Below, in pieces: positions 8,394 through 19,164 of a stretch of DNA of 64,000 nucleotides. The stretch is from Pseudomonas syringae. Lineage in GTDB: Bacteria > Pseudomonadota > Gammaproteobacteria > Pseudomonadales > Pseudomonadaceae. How positions within the stretch are numbered: position 1 is the first letter of the stretch; the number at the start of each line of letters is the position of its first letter. A program made the translations under genes and the position numbers. The stretch spans positions 62,001-126,000 of the forward strand of contig NZ_JPQU01000016.1 in the NCBI RefSeq assembly GCF_000737245.1, given 5' to 3'. Under the pieces are notes generated by a model that was given only the letters and a program-made list of their open reading frames with translations, did no database searches and was not told the DNA's origin.

Positions 8394-9356
8394 TTAGATC
8401 GCATTTCGCAGGCTGAGATTTTCCGGATGCGGCTGCATGTAAACCTGCAACGCTACATAGGGATCCGGGTGTTGGCGGAAGTGATGCTTGAGCAGCGTCA
8501 GCGGCACGATCAAGGGCACGATGCCTTGGTGGTATTGCGTGATGAGCTGCTGGATTTCCTGTTTGTCCGAGGCGCTGATGGTCTGCTTCAGATAGCCGCT
8601 CAGGTGATGCAGGACATTGGTGTGGGTGCGTCGGCTGGCGGGTTTCTTCAGCGCGGCCATCAGGTCGCTGAAATACTGCGGGGCGATGTCGTTAGGGTCG
8701 CTGCGGCCCATGTTGCCCAGCAGGTTGCCCAGCGCCTTGTATTGCACCGGATCATTGGCCATCAGCTGGTATTTATAGCGGGAGTGAAATTCGGTCAGGG
8801 CGCGGCGCGTGATGCCAGTCTTGAGCAAATCCTGCCAGGCGGCGTAGGCGAACACGCGGGTGATGAAGTTTTCCCGCAGGACCGGGTCATTGAGGCGACC
8901 ATCTTCTTCGACCGGCAGATTCGGATGGCGCTCGCAGAACGCCTGGGCATAGATGCCACGCCCGCCACCGTCAACTGGCGCGCCTTTTTCGGTGTAGACC
9001 TTGACCCGCTCAAGGCCGCAGGACGGTGATTTCTGCATGAAGATGTAGCCGCAGATATCGCCCAGTTCTTCTGCCATCTGTACGCCGTAGTCGGCCAGCG
9101 CCTCTGTAACGTTCAGTTCTCGATTGACGGTGCCCACGGCTTGCGGACTTTGCGCATCGCCCACCAAACGAATGGGTTCCCGAGGAATGCCCAGGCCGAT
9201 GGCGACTTCCGGGCAGGCAGTGACGAATTCGAAATACTCGGTCAGTGCGCGGGTGCACAAATGGGATTCTTTATGACCACCATTGAAGCGAACCTCGGCG
9301 CCCATCAAGCAGGCACTGATACCGAGTTTGGGCTTATGAACTGCTGGCGCAAGCAT
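8394..9356 (-). CDS. DUF523 and DUF1722 (YbgA-like) protein
   Basis: A 320-residue two-domain protein. The N-terminal DUF523 part has ISACLMGAEVRFNGGHK and a conserved cysteine in MQKSPSCGLERVKVY. The C-terminal DUF1722 (YbgA) part begins around FHSRYKYQLMANDP, with an HFRQHPDPYVALQVYMQPHP ending. The function is unproven; such genes are frequent neighbours of photolyase genes. The ATG at 9356 is preferred because AGAGG lies 6 bases before it and the longer in-frame start (9401) would put coding sequence over the operator repeats at 9367-9400. It is the first gene of the light-operon candidate. Confidence 0.85.
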   Translation of the reverse strand: MLAPAVHKPKLGISACLMGAEVRFNGGHKESHLCTRALTEYFEFVTACPEVAIGLGIPREPIRLVGDAQSPQAVGTVNRELNVTEALADYGVQMAEELGDICGYIFMQKSPSCGLERVKVYTEKGAPVDGGGRGIYAQAFCERHPNLPVEEDGRLNDPVLRENFITRVFAYAAWQDLLKTGITRRALTEFHSRYKYQLMANDPVQYKALGNLLGNMGRSDPNDIAPQYFSDLMAALKKPASRRTHTNVLHHLSGYLKQTISASDKQEIQQLITQYHQGIVPLIVPLTLLKHHFRQHPDPYVALQVYMQPHPENLSLRNAI

Positions 9357-9366
9357 CGCGAACCTC

Positions 9367-9450
9367 TGTACAAAATTGTACAGAGTGGATTCGCTGTACA
9401 ACCTGCTCTCATCATAGGTGGGCGGCTGTACAAGTCAAATTATTTGTATA
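9367..9450 (-). promoter_or_regulatory. Two PplR-type direct-repeat operators over a sigma70 promoter
   Basis: Two direct repeats with 12-base spacers are visible: TGTACA (9377-9382) with TGTACA (9395-9400), and TGTACA (9427-9432) with TGTATA (9445-9450). Read on the minus strand the second is TATACA-N12-TGTACA. These match the published PplR1 consensus T(G/A)TACA-N12-TGTA(C/T)A of P. putida. A further TGTACA lies at 9367-9372. On the minus strand a promoter reads TTGACT (9433-9438), 16 bases, TATGAT (9411-9416). One repeat therefore covers the -35 box and the other lies just past the start point, the layout expected for repression. Confidence 0.82.
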
Positions 9451-9470
9451 GGGTTTGTATGATGTGATCT

Positions 9471-9559
9471 GTTGGCGCGAGGCTTGCCCGCGAACCAGGC
9501 AATGCGGTGCTTCAGGTGTACCTCGTCATCATTCTTCGCGGGCAAGCCTCGCTCCGACA
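9471..9559. repeat. REP hairpin pair
   Basis: The arms GGCGCGAGGCTTGCCCGCGA and its complement (TTCGCGGGCAAGCCTCGCTC) face each other across about 40 bases. It lies just upstream of the operator region and downstream of the Trp-rich protein gene, so it may also end or insulate the transcript coming from the right. Confidence 0.75.
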
Positions 9560-9563
9560 AGAC

Positions 9564-11080
<1,517 letters not shown>

Positions 11081-11980
11081 ATGCACATATTGCTGACCGG
11101 CGGTACTGGGTTGATAGGGCGTCAGCTCTGTCAGCAACTGCATCAACAAGGGCATCAGCTGACCGTCTGGAGCCGCAGGCCCGAAGATGTTGCGCGCCTG
11201 TGTGGCGAGACGGTGCGGGGCATCGCCCACCTCAAAGACCTTGGCGATCAGCCGGTGGATGCGCTGATCAACCTGGCGGGTGCGCCCATTGCAGACCGTC
11301 CCTGGACTCGCAAGCGGCGTACGCTGTTATGGGACAGTCGTATCGGTCTGACTGAGCAATTGCTGGCCTGGATGGAGCAGCGTGAACATAAACCGCAGGT
11401 GATGATCAGCGGTTCGGCGGTGGGCTGGTACGGCGATGGTGGCGAGCGTGAGCTGGATGAAGCTGCGCAGCCGGTCAAAGAGGATTTTGCCAGTCACTTG
11501 TGCGGCGCCTGGGAAGAAACGGCGCAACGGGCTCAGGCGTTGGGTGTTCGGGTGGTGATCATTCGTACCGGTCTGGTGCTGTCCGATCAGGGCGGTTTTC
11601 TCCAGCGGCTGCTGTTGCCGTTCAAGTTCGGCATGGGCGGCCCGATCGGCAACGGTCGGCAGTGGATGCCCTGGATTCATATTCACGATCAAATCGCTGC
11701 AATAGATTTCCTGTTAAACCGGAGTGATGCGCAAGGTCCGTATAATCTCTGCGCGCCGTCACCTGTGCGTAACCGGGACTTTGCCAAGGCCCTGGCTGCC
11801 GTGCTGCACCGGCCGGCCTTCATGCCATTGCCTGGCCTGGCCCTGAAAGTATTGATGGGCGAGTTGTCGGTGCTCCTGCTGGGTGGCCAGCGTGCCCGAC
11901 CGGCTCGCCTGGAAGAGGCGGGTTTCACCTTCAGATACACCGAACTGCCTGCTGCATTGAACGATTTACTGAGCGCTTAA
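11081..11980 (+). CDS. TIGR01777 family NAD-dependent epimerase-like oxidoreductase
   Basis: A 299-residue extended SDR protein (YfcH type). The cofactor loop GGTGLIGRQL starts at residue 7. VMISGSAVGWYGDGGE and the C-terminal DUF1731-like part (LAAVLHRPAFMPLPGLALKV, with MGELSVLLLGGQRARPARLE) identify the family. The reaction is not known. It is followed after 18 bases by hemH on the same strand, so the two are likely cotranscribed. A coupling with haem metabolism is possible but not shown. Confidence 0.9.
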   Translation: MHILLTGGTGLIGRQLCQQLHQQGHQLTVWSRRPEDVARLCGETVRGIAHLKDLGDQPVDALINLAGAPIADRPWTRKRRTLLWDSRIGLTEQLLAWMEQREHKPQVMISGSAVGWYGDGGERELDEAAQPVKEDFASHLCGAWEETAQRAQALGVRVVIIRTGLVLSDQGGFLQRLLLPFKFGMGGPIGNGRQWMPWIHIHDQIAAIDFLLNRSDAQGPYNLCAPSPVRNRDFAKALAAVLHRPAFMPLPGLALKVLMGELSVLLLGGQRARPARLEEAGFTFRYTELPAALNDLLSA

Positions 11981-11998
11981 TTTGAATTGGGAAGTTGC

Positions 11999-13024
11999 AT
12001 GACCGATCACGCCCTGCTGCTGGTAAACCTGGGGTCGCCAGCCTCTACTTCTGTGGCGGATGTCCGCAGTTATCTCAATCAGTTTCTGATGGACCCTTAC
12101 GTCATCGACCTGCCATGGCCGGTCCGGCGGCTGCTGGTTTCGCTGATTCTGGTCAAACGTCCTGAGCAGTCGGCCCACGCTTATGCATCTATCTGGTGGG
12201 ACGAGGGCTCGCCGTTGGTGGTGCTGAGCAAGCGCTTGCAACAGGCGATGACCCAGGAATGGACTCGCGGCCCGGTGGAGTTGGCGATGCGCTATGGCGA
12301 ACCGTCCATCGAAACCGTGCTCACCCGCCTGGCGTCTCAGGGCATCAAGAACATCACCCTGGCGCCGTTGTATCCGCAGTTTGCCGACAGCACCGTGACC
12401 ACCGTCATCGAAGAAGCCAGGCGAGTAGTCAAGGCCAAGTCGCTGAAGGTTAACTTCTCGGTACTGCAGGCTTTTTACGATCAGCCGGAATACTTGCAGG
12501 CGCTGGTTGAGAGTGTGCGACCGCATTTGCAACAGCCCTATGATCACCTGCTGTTGAGTTTCCATGGTTTGCCCGAGCGCCATCTGCTCAAACTCGATCC
12601 AACCCGTAATCACTGCCTGAAAGGCCCGGATTGCTGCAAAACTGCGCCGCCAGAAGTACTCGCTACCTGTTACCGCGCGCAGTGCATCCAGTCAGCAGAA
12701 GCCTTCGCCAAACTGATGGGCATTCCTGACGGTAAATGGTCGGTGTCGTTCCAGTCACGGCTGGGCCGCGCGAAGTGGATCGAACCCTACACCGAGGCGC
12801 ATCTGGAGGAGTTGGCTGCGCAAGGCGTGAAGAGACTGCTGGTGATGTGCCCGGCGTTCGTTGCTGACTGCATCGAGACTCTTGAAGAGATCGGTGATCG
12901 CGGTGCCGAGCAGTTCAAAGAAGCGGGAGGCGAGGAGTTGGTACTGATCCCGTGCCTGAACGACGACCCTAACTGGGCCGCGGCGTTGAGCAAGCTGTGT
13001 GAGCGGGCGCCGTTGATGTTGTGA
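11999..13024 (+). CDS. hemH: Ferrochelatase
   Basis: A 341-residue ferrochelatase, which inserts ferrous iron into protoporphyrin IX in the last step of protohaem synthesis. [10 protein letters not shown] at the start and the signature [11 protein letters not shown] (with the metal-handling histidine) at about residues 183-193 are diagnostic, as is [17 protein letters not shown] near the end. A C-rich stretch ([14 protein letters not shown]) follows the signature. I start it at the ATG at 11999, because an upstream in-frame start lacks the conserved N-terminus spacing. The 3' end faces a long REP hairpin. Confidence 0.95.
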   Translation: MTDHALLLVNLGSPASTSVADVRSYLNQFLMDPYVIDLPWPVRRLLVSLILVKRPEQSAHAYASIWWDEGSPLVVLSKRLQQAMTQEWTRGPVELAMRYGEPSIETVLTRLASQGIKNITLAPLYPQFADSTVTTVIEEARRVVKAKSLKVNFSVLQAFYDQPEYLQALVESVRPHLQQPYDHLLLSFHGLPERHLLKLDPTRNHCLKGPDCCKTAPPEVLATCYRAQCIQSAEAFAKLMGIPDGKWSVSFQSRLGRAKWIEPYTEAHLEELAAQGVKRLLVMCPAFVADCIETLEEIGDRGAEQFKEAGGEELVLIPCLNDDPNWAAALSKLCERAPLML

Positions 13025-13050
13025 GGCGATCTGGATTGGAATGAGATTGA

Positions 13051-13140
13051 ATGTGGGAGCGGTGCTTGCCCGCGATAAGGTCAATGCGATTCATGCTAGA
13101 TCGCATTCAACCTTATCGCGGGCAAGCACCGCTCCCACAT
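13051..13140. repeat. Near-perfect 90-bp REP palindrome
   Basis: ATGTGGGAGCGGTGCTTGCC at the left faces its exact complement at the right end. The arms continue inwards to ATGCGAT/ATCGCAT, about 40 bases each with a single small indel. It lies between the convergent genes hemH and uraA and may act as a two-way transcript end. Confidence 0.85.
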
Positions 13141-13150
13141 GGGATTGCCC

Positions 13151-14428
13151 CTACGGCAATTGATCATCCAGCCGCTTTTTCTTCCACCCGTCATTGCCCG
13201 GCAACAACATGTTCAGGGCGATGGCTGTCACGGCGCACAGGGCGATGCCCTTGAGGCCGAAGTCGTCCGGGCCGTTGCCGGTGCCGATCAGTACCCCGCC
13301 AATCCCGAACACCAGCGTCACCGAGACGATCACCAGGTTGCGCGCTTCAGCCAGATCGACCTTGTGACGAATCAGAGTGTTCATCCCCACCGCCGCAATC
13401 GAGCCGAACAGCAGGCAGAGAATCCCGCCCATGACCGGCACCGGAATGCTTTGCAGCAGTGCGCCGAACTTACCGATGAAGGCCAGGCTGATGGCGAAGA
13501 TCGCCGCCCAGGTCATGATTTTCGGGTTGTAGTTCTTGGTCAGCATCACAGCGCCAGTCACTTCGGCGTAGGTGGTGTTGGGTGGGCCGCCAAACAGACC
13601 GGCCGCCGTAGTGGCGATCCCGTCACCAAACAAGGTGCGATGCAGGCCTGGCTTCTTCAGGTAATCACGACCGGTCACGCTGCCCACGGCAATCACGCCA
13701 CCGATGTGCTCAATGGCTGGCGCCAGGGCGACGGGCACGATGAACAGGATTGCCTGCCAGTTGAACTCCGGTGCGGTGAAGTGCGGAATCGCCAGCCACG
13801 GTGCGGCGGCAATCTTTGCGGTGTCGACCACGCCAAAATAGAACGCCAGCGCAAAGCCCACCAGCACGCCGGAGATGATCGGCACCAGACGGAAAATCCC
13901 TTTGCCGAACACTGCCACGATCAGCGTGGTGAGCAGGGCAGGCATGGAGATCCACATGGCGATTTTGTACGGAATCAGCTCAGCGCCGTCACCGCTCTTG
14001 CCCATTGCCATGTTGGCGGCAATCGGCGCCATGGCCAGGCCGATGGAGATAATCACCGGGCCGATCACCACCGGTGGCAGTAACCGGTCGATGAAGCCAG
14101 TACCTTTGACCTTCACCGCCAGCCCGAGGAAGGTGTAGACGAAGCCTGCCGCCATCACACCACCCATGGTCGCAGCGAGGCCGAACTGACCTTTGGCGAG
14201 GATGATCGGGGTGATGAATGCAAAACTCGACGCCAGGAAAACCGGCACCTGACGGCCCGTCACGATCTGGAACAGCAAGGTACCCAGACCAGCGGTGAAC
14301 AGTGCAACGTTAGGATCCAGCCCGGTGATCAGCGGCATTAACACCAGCGCGCCGAACGCCACAAAGAGCATCTGTGCGCCGGACAGAACCGTGCGCCAGA
14401 GTGGATCGTTGAACTCGTCCTGCTTCAT
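13151..14428 (-). CDS. uraA: Uracil permease (NCS2 family)
   Basis: A 425-residue inner-membrane protein of the nucleobase/cation symporter-2 family with about 14 hydrophobic segments. It imports uracil with protons. FLASSFAFITPI, the FGGPPNTTYAEVTGAVMLTK stretch and IGKFGALLQSIPVPVMGG are the conserved substrate-site and signature regions of UraA-type permeases. Its ATG shares one base with the stop of upp (TAATG), so permease and salvage enzyme are translated together, as in the classical upp-uraA operon. Confidence 0.93.
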   Translation of the reverse strand: MKQDEFNDPLWRTVLSGAQMLFVAFGALVLMPLITGLDPNVALFTAGLGTLLFQIVTGRQVPVFLASSFAFITPIILAKGQFGLAATMGGVMAAGFVYTFLGLAVKVKGTGFIDRLLPPVVIGPVIISIGLAMAPIAANMAMGKSGDGAELIPYKIAMWISMPALLTTLIVAVFGKGIFRLVPIISGVLVGFALAFYFGVVDTAKIAAAPWLAIPHFTAPEFNWQAILFIVPVALAPAIEHIGGVIAVGSVTGRDYLKKPGLHRTLFGDGIATTAAGLFGGPPNTTYAEVTGAVMLTKNYNPKIMTWAAIFAISLAFIGKFGALLQSIPVPVMGGILCLLFGSIAAVGMNTLIRHKVDLAEARNLVIVSVTLVFGIGGVLIGTGNGPDDFGLKGIALCAVTAIALNMLLPGNDGWKKKRLDDQLP

Positions 14429-15066
14429 TACGCGTCCTTTTGCTTGGTGCCGAAAATCTTGTCACCGGCATCGCCGAGGCCCGGAATGATGTAGCCGTGT
14501 TCGTTGAGGCGCTCATCGATGGATGCGGTGTAGATGATGACGTCCGGGTGAGCCTTCTCTACTACGGCAATGCCTTCTGGCGCGGCAACCAGGACCATGG
14601 CGCGGATTTCCTTGCAGCCGGCTTTTTTCAGCAGATCGATGGTCGCAACCATGGAGCCGCCGGTGGCGAGCATCGGGTCAATGATCATGGCCAGACGTTC
14701 GTCGATTTCCGGAACCAGTTTTTCCAGATACGTGTGGGCTTCCAGGGTTTCTTCGTTGCGGGCCACGCCCACGGCGCTGACCTTGGCGCCCGGAATCAGG
14801 CTGAGCACGCCATCGAGCATGCCGATGCCGGCGCGCAGGATAGGCACCACGGTGATTTTCTTGCCGGCGATTTTTTCAACTGCAACAGTCCCGGCCCAAC
14901 CCTCGATGTCGTAGGTTTCCAGTGGCAGGTCAGAGGTGGCTTCGTAAGTGAGCAGGGCACCGACTTCCTGAGCCAGCTCACGGAAATTCTTGGTGCTGAT
15001 GTCGGCGCGGCGCATGAGGCCGAGTTTATGGCGGATCAGCGGGTGACGGATCTCACGGATAGGCAT
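14428..15066 (-). CDS. upp: Uracil phosphoribosyltransferase
   Basis: A 212-residue enzyme that makes UMP from uracil and PRPP. The PRPP-binding loop is [12 protein letters not shown] and the uracil-binding C-terminus is [17 protein letters not shown]. The N-terminus ([18 protein letters not shown]) fixes the ATG at 15066, nine codons inside the longest frame. It is the first gene of the upp-uraA salvage operon and is divergent from the hypoxanthine phosphoribosyltransferase gene. Confidence 0.96.
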   Translation of the reverse strand: MPIREIRHPLIRHKLGLMRRADISTKNFRELAQEVGALLTYEATSDLPLETYDIEGWAGTVAVEKIAGKKITVVPILRAGIGMLDGVLSLIPGAKVSAVGVARNEETLEAHTYLEKLVPEIDERLAMIIDPMLATGGSMVATIDLLKKAGCKEIRAMVLVAAPEGIAVVEKAHPDVIIYTASIDERLNEHGYIIPGLGDAGDKIFGTKQKDA

Positions 15067-15254
15067 AGGAATAAAGCTCCGGCGGAGGGGCAAAAAAAGC
15101 GGCCTAGGTTAATCTATTCAGCTGGTACTGTCCTACACGGCTTGCGGCGTTTTCGGACGAATCCTGACACGTTAGTCCAGAATTGCTTGCTCTGACTTCT
15201 GCGGATGCGTACCTTTGCCCGCTTTTCTTACACTGCCCACCCTTGGAGAGCGTC

Positions 15255-15812
15255 ATGTCTGCTGATCTCGAGCATATCCGTCAAATCATGCGCGAGGCTG
15301 ACTGCCTGTACACAGAGGCTGAAGTCGAAGTTGCCATCGCCCGTGTCGGTGCGCAGATCAACGCCGAACTGGCTGAACGCAATCCTGTGGTGTTCTGCGT
15401 GATGAATGGCGGCCTGATTTTCTCCGGCAAGCTGCTGACGCATCTGAACTTCCCGCTGGAAGCGTCATACCTGCACGCTACCCGCTATCGCAACGAAACC
15501 AGCGGCGGCGACCTGTTCTGGAAGGCCAAGCCTGAAGTCTCGTTCATTGACCGTGACGTGCTGATCATCGACGACATTCTCGACGAAGGTCACACCCTCG
15601 GCGCGATCATCGACTTCTGCAAACACGCTGGCGCCCGCGCTGTGCATACCGCCGTGCTGATCGACAAAGACCACGACCGCAAAGCCCGCCCGGACCTGAA
15701 AGCAGACTTCGTCGGCCTGCCGTGCATCGACCGCTTCATTTTTGGTTACGGCATGGATTACAAAGGCTACTGGCGCAATGCTGCGGGGATTTATGCGGTA
15801 AAGGGGATGTAA
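15255..15812 (+). CDS. Hypoxanthine/guanine phosphoribosyltransferase-type enzyme
   Basis: A 185-residue type I phosphoribosyltransferase. The PRPP motif is VLIIDDILDEGHTLGA, preceded by FCVMNGGLIFSGKLL, and the purine site follows as LPCIDRFIFGYGMDYKGYWR. Such enzymes salvage hypoxanthine or guanine to the nucleotide. The ATG at 15255 is preceded by GGAG. Its divergent neighbour is upp, so pyrimidine and purine salvage share this intergenic region. Which purine is preferred cannot be told from sequence. Confidence 0.88.
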   Translation: MSADLEHIRQIMREADCLYTEAEVEVAIARVGAQINAELAERNPVVFCVMNGGLIFSGKLLTHLNFPLEASYLHATRYRNETSGGDLFWKAKPEVSFIDRDVLIIDDILDEGHTLGAIIDFCKHAGARAVHTAVLIDKDHDRKARPDLKADFVGLPCIDRFIFGYGMDYKGYWRNAAGIYAVKGM

Positions 15813-15832
15813 TTCAGATTGAGGTCTTTCTT

Positions 15833-15965
15833 TGTGGGAGCGAATTCATTCGCCAAGAGGCCAGTAGACTCGACGCATATTCGTTGGTTGGAATATTGCT
15901 CTCGCGGCTGAAGCCTCTCCTACGGAAAGTGGGGGATCCGTAGGTGCGGCTTTAGCCGCGAGGGC
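15833..15965. repeat. Decayed REP elements
   Basis: A partial TGTGGGAGCGAATTCATTCG arm (15833-) is followed by a GCGGCTGAAGCCTCTCCTAC piece and a TAGGTGCGGCTTTAGCCGCG arm (to 15961). The arms belong to two different REP types and do not pair along their full length, so this is a degenerate cluster. Confidence 0.6.
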
Positions 15966-16021
15966 GATCTGCCTGTATCCGACATGCTAAAGTGCCAGCC
16001 CAGTCCTTGCGGGAAGTCGAC

Positions 16022-16510
16022 ATGAAGTGCTTGATCCGTACTGCTGCGCTGGCTCTGTTGTGCAGTCTGCCGTTTGTGGCACCTGTTTCAGCTGAACCGA
16101 TGCATGCGCAATACCTGCCGCCTGACGATCTGAATCTGCGCGAAGGCGAACCTGAGCAGCAACAATTGCTGCAAATCACCGAATATTCGGTGGTAGTGGG
16201 CAATCAGCGTCAGTCCAATCAGACCCCCATCCCGGTGACATCGCCTGTCTTGCTGCGCCTAAAAGGCAAGCCGATGAACAAGGGCGCGACCATTTCCGAA
16301 GTGCTGATCCATTTCGACAGCGAAAGTAAAAGCCTGAAGAAGCCGGTGTTCGACGACAAGACCCGGGTGCTGAATCTGTATTACCCGGTGGCTCAATACC
16401 GCACGCTGATGGATCTGTTGCGCAACGAAAAGCTCTATTGCCAGTTCCTGAGCTACGCCAACGGCCATGTCTGGGCTGATTTGCACACCGGTGCCGTGCG
16501 TACTCGTTGA
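16022..16510 (+). CDS. Exported protein of unknown function
   Basis: A 162-residue protein with a typical signal peptide: positively charged start (MKCLIR), a hydrophobic core up to about residue 18, and a likely cleavage after VSAEP or VSA (around residue 23). The mature part has an early glutamine-rich stretch and no cysteine pair, membrane helix or recognised domain. It appears to be a conserved Pseudomonas protein of unknown role, probably periplasmic. It is the first of two plus-strand genes before the terminator at 16879. Confidence 0.7.
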   Translation: MKCLIRTAALALLCSLPFVAPVSAEPMHAQYLPPDDLNLREGEPEQQQLLQITEYSVVVGNQRQSNQTPIPVTSPVLLRLKGKPMNKGATISEVLIHFDSESKSLKKPVFDDKTRVLNLYYPVAQYRTLMDLLRNEKLYCQFLSYANGHVWADLHTGAVRTR

Positions 16511-16577
16511 GCCTTGAGCTGAGCCAGGGGTAAACTGCCCGCCGGTTAACATGTCCGCGATCCTGTTGGAGCACGCA

Positions 16578-16865
16578 ATGCGTAAAGATAAGAAGCAGTT
16601 GATTGGTGACGAGATCGGCGATGAGCAGGTTAAACAGTTCCTGGCCTTTGAACCGGTTGATGCCACTTCGCCGTCACTGCATAAGCTGATCAAGGCTTAC
16701 CGTGGCCTGCGGGTCAATGATTTCGAGCGCTTCCTGGTGTTCTTCCTCGAAGCCGGCTACGACCTGGATGGCAAAGACGAGCACGGCAATGACTTTATTG
16801 CGACCATCAAGGATCAGCGCAACGCCGACGAGTACATCGAGTTGATCGAGAAAGCCCGCGGCTAA
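16578..16865 (+). CDS. PA4642-family protein
   Basis: A 95-residue cytoplasmic protein. The sequence MRKDKKQLIGDEIGDEQVKQ and the middle part FERFLVFFLEAGYDLDGKD match the small PA4642 family of Pseudomonas, whose role is unknown. The ATG at 16578 is preferred to one nine codons earlier because GGAG lies 6-9 bases before it. It ends just before a strong hairpin terminator and converges on mqo. Confidence 0.82.
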   Translation: MRKDKKQLIGDEIGDEQVKQFLAFEPVDATSPSLHKLIKAYRGLRVNDFERFLVFFLEAGYDLDGKDEHGNDFIATIKDQRNADEYIELIEKARG

Positions 16866-16878
16866 GATTGCGCGGTCA

Positions 16879-16907
16879 TAAAAAAACGCCCCGAAGGGCG
16901 TTTTTTT
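16879..16907. terminator. Two-way Rho-independent terminator
   Basis: An AAAAAAA tract, the stem CGCCC-CGAA-GGGCG and a TTTTTTT tract lie between convergent genes, so it should stop transcripts on both strands. Confidence 0.9.
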
Positions 16908-16919
16908 ATGGGTCATGCT

Positions 16920-18428
16920 TCACGCGAAGCTTTGGGTTTCGCTGTGTTTCTCGACCAGTTCCAGGCGTTCGTTGTTCTGAGTGCTGACGCGCTCGTAGAG
17001 TTCAGCGTCAGTCTCCAGAGCCTTTTCCCGCGCCGGGAATATTTCGTTGAGCTTGGCAGCCCACTCACCATGGGTTTTTTCCGGGAAGCAGCGTTCGATC
17101 AGATCGAGCATGATCGAAACCGTCACCGAGGCGCCTGGGGAAGCACCCAGCAGCGCAGCAAGGGAACCATCCTTGGCCGAAACCAGTTCGGTACCAAACT
17201 GCAGGATGCCGCCTTTTTTCGGATCTTTCTTGATGATCTGCACGCGTTGACCGGCGACTTCCAGACGCCAGTCTTCCGCCTTGGCTTCAGGGTAGAAGCG
17301 GCGCAGCGATTCGAGGCGTTGTTCCATCGACTGCATCACTTCGCTGACCAGGTATTTGGTCAGGTCCATGTTGTCGCGGGCTACGGCCAGCATCGGCTTG
17401 ATGTTGGCAATCCGTACCGACAGCGGCAGGTCGAGGAACGAGCCGTGCTTGAGGAACTTGGTGGTGAAGCCGGCGTAAGGTCCGAACAGCAAGGATTTCT
17501 GGCCATCCACGACGCGTGTATCCAGGTGCGGCACGGACATGGGCGGTGAACCCACGGCGGCCTGGCTGTAAACTTTGGCCTGGTGATGCTTGACCACTTC
17601 CGGGTTATCGCACCGCAGCCACTGGCCACTCACCGGGAAACCGCCGAAGCCTTTGCTTTCTTCGATGCCGGACATTTGCAGCAATGGCAGTGCTGCGCCG
17701 CCAGCGCCGAGGAAAACGAACTTGGCGTCGATTTCGCGGGTGCTGCCGCTATTCACGTCCTTGATGCTGACGCTCCAGCCTGCGCCTTTGCGGCTCAGGC
17801 CGGTGACGCGCTTGCAGTATTTGACCTGAGCGTCCTGGCTGCTGGTCAGGTGCTTGAGCAACTGATTGGTCAGGTTACCGAAATTGACGTCTGTGCCATT
17901 CATCACACGGGTCGCGGCGATCTGTTCGTCGGCTGGGCGGCCGGGCATCATCAGCGGCATCCACTCGGCAAGGGTGGCCTTGTCTTCGGTGTATTCCATG
18001 GACGAGAAGGCATGGTGCTTGTGCATGGCTTCGAAACGGGTCTTTAGGAAGGCAACGCCTTTCTCGCCCTGCACGAAGCTCAGGTGCGGCACCGGGCTTA
18101 TAAAAGACTTCGAGGAGCCGAAGGTGCCTTTTTGCGTCAGATAAGCCCAGAACTGTTTCGAGACTTCGAACTGGGTGTTGATCTGCACGGCTTTTTTGAT
18201 ATCGATGGAGCCATCGGTGCCTGGCGGTGTGTAGTTGAGTTCACACAGCCCGGCATGACCGGTACCAGCGTTGTTCCACGGGTTGGAACTCTCCGCAGCG
18301 CCTGAGTCCATCAGCTCAACGACTTCCAGCTTGATGCCGGGGTCGAGCTCCTTGAGCAGTACGGCAAGGGTGGCACTCATGATGCCGGCCCCGACCAATA
18401 CCACGTCGACTGCTTCGTTATGCGCCAT
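16920..18428 (-). CDS. mqo: Malate:quinone oxidoreductase
   Basis: A 502-residue FAD enzyme at the inner face of the membrane that oxidises malate to oxaloacetate and passes electrons to quinone. It has the N-terminal [17 protein letters not shown] flavin loop, [20 protein letters not shown] and [15 protein letters not shown], all typical of Mqo. The length matches the family. The ATG at 18428 ([13 protein letters not shown]) is chosen over one ten codons upstream by family alignment. An unusually long upstream gap (736 bases) may hold its control region. Confidence 0.95.
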   Translation of the reverse strand: MAHNEAVDVVLVGAGIMSATLAVLLKELDPGIKLEVVELMDSGAAESSNPWNNAGTGHAGLCELNYTPPGTDGSIDIKKAVQINTQFEVSKQFWAYLTQKGTFGSSKSFISPVPHLSFVQGEKGVAFLKTRFEAMHKHHAFSSMEYTEDKATLAEWMPLMMPGRPADEQIAATRVMNGTDVNFGNLTNQLLKHLTSSQDAQVKYCKRVTGLSRKGAGWSVSIKDVNSGSTREIDAKFVFLGAGGAALPLLQMSGIEESKGFGGFPVSGQWLRCDNPEVVKHHQAKVYSQAAVGSPPMSVPHLDTRVVDGQKSLLFGPYAGFTTKFLKHGSFLDLPLSVRIANIKPMLAVARDNMDLTKYLVSEVMQSMEQRLESLRRFYPEAKAEDWRLEVAGQRVQIIKKDPKKGGILQFGTELVSAKDGSLAALLGASPGASVTVSIMLDLIERCFPEKTHGEWAAKLNEIFPAREKALETDAELYERVSTQNNERLELVEKHSETQSFA

Positions 18429-19164
18429 TAATGCGTCTCCAAAAATCTGCAGCACCAAATTGACGGCATACGATCCCGAGGACAGATGCCTGGTCGCGGG
18501 GCTTTGTTCAAAGTTGTGCCCCGATGACCATGGCCAGGATCAGCATGTCCGATTCTTCGCAATTCTTCGCATTTCAACGGAGGCCACCAAACGGACATGA
18601 ATGAAGGTTCATCAAGGCAGCATGAACGCATTTTTCAGTCCGGTCAGCCATTCGACTATCGTCAAGGCTTCCGGTTATGCAACCAAATCCGTAGTGGACA
18701 GGCCTCAGACTCCGGTTGTGGAGACTGCGCAGCAGCGCTCGATCCTGTGCAATGGGGCTGGGTGAGATGCTAATGGTGCATTTACAAACGCGTAACTGTT
18801 CATTTGCTCGCCACACTCTTGTGAAGTAGTGAAACCCGTTTTTTCACGTCCTTTTGGAAACGTGAACCTCAACCTCAAAAGGGCTGCACGATGGCAGCAC
18901 CGGCAGGTCAATGCATGCAGTTAAGGCGTCGGGGGGCAGCAAAGGTTCGAATTGTTTCGAGCTTTCAGTACCGACCAACGAGCACATCTGCGTGCAAATG
19001 ACCTGTGTGGGCGGCTCTCTGTGGGCGTTACGAAGGCGCTAATCCGGGGATTAGCCATGCTGCGAGGCCCGATCAGGAGACGTCCTTATAGTCGGGCGGA
19101 GATTATAGCGATGAAACGACAGGAATTGATCTGATTAACTGACTTTTATTTGGTGACTAGGCAG
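18429..19164. other. Long gap upstream of mqo
   Basis: No convincing gene lies in these 736 bases. A 60-codon plus-strand frame (18952-19134) has no ribosome binding site and no recognisable family. An imperfect palindrome TTCACGT-CCTTTTGGAA-ACGTGAA lies at about 18842-18865 and could be an operator or a small hairpin. The mqo promoter should be here but I cannot place it. Confidence 0.4.

Noticed and set aside
15307..15312. TGTACA in the purine phosphoribosyltransferase gene as another PplR site
   Set aside because: It lies within coding sequence and has no TGTAYA partner 12 bases away.
18952..19134. A 60-codon frame in the gap upstream of mqo
   Set aside because: No ribosome binding site, no family, and composition like the gap around it.
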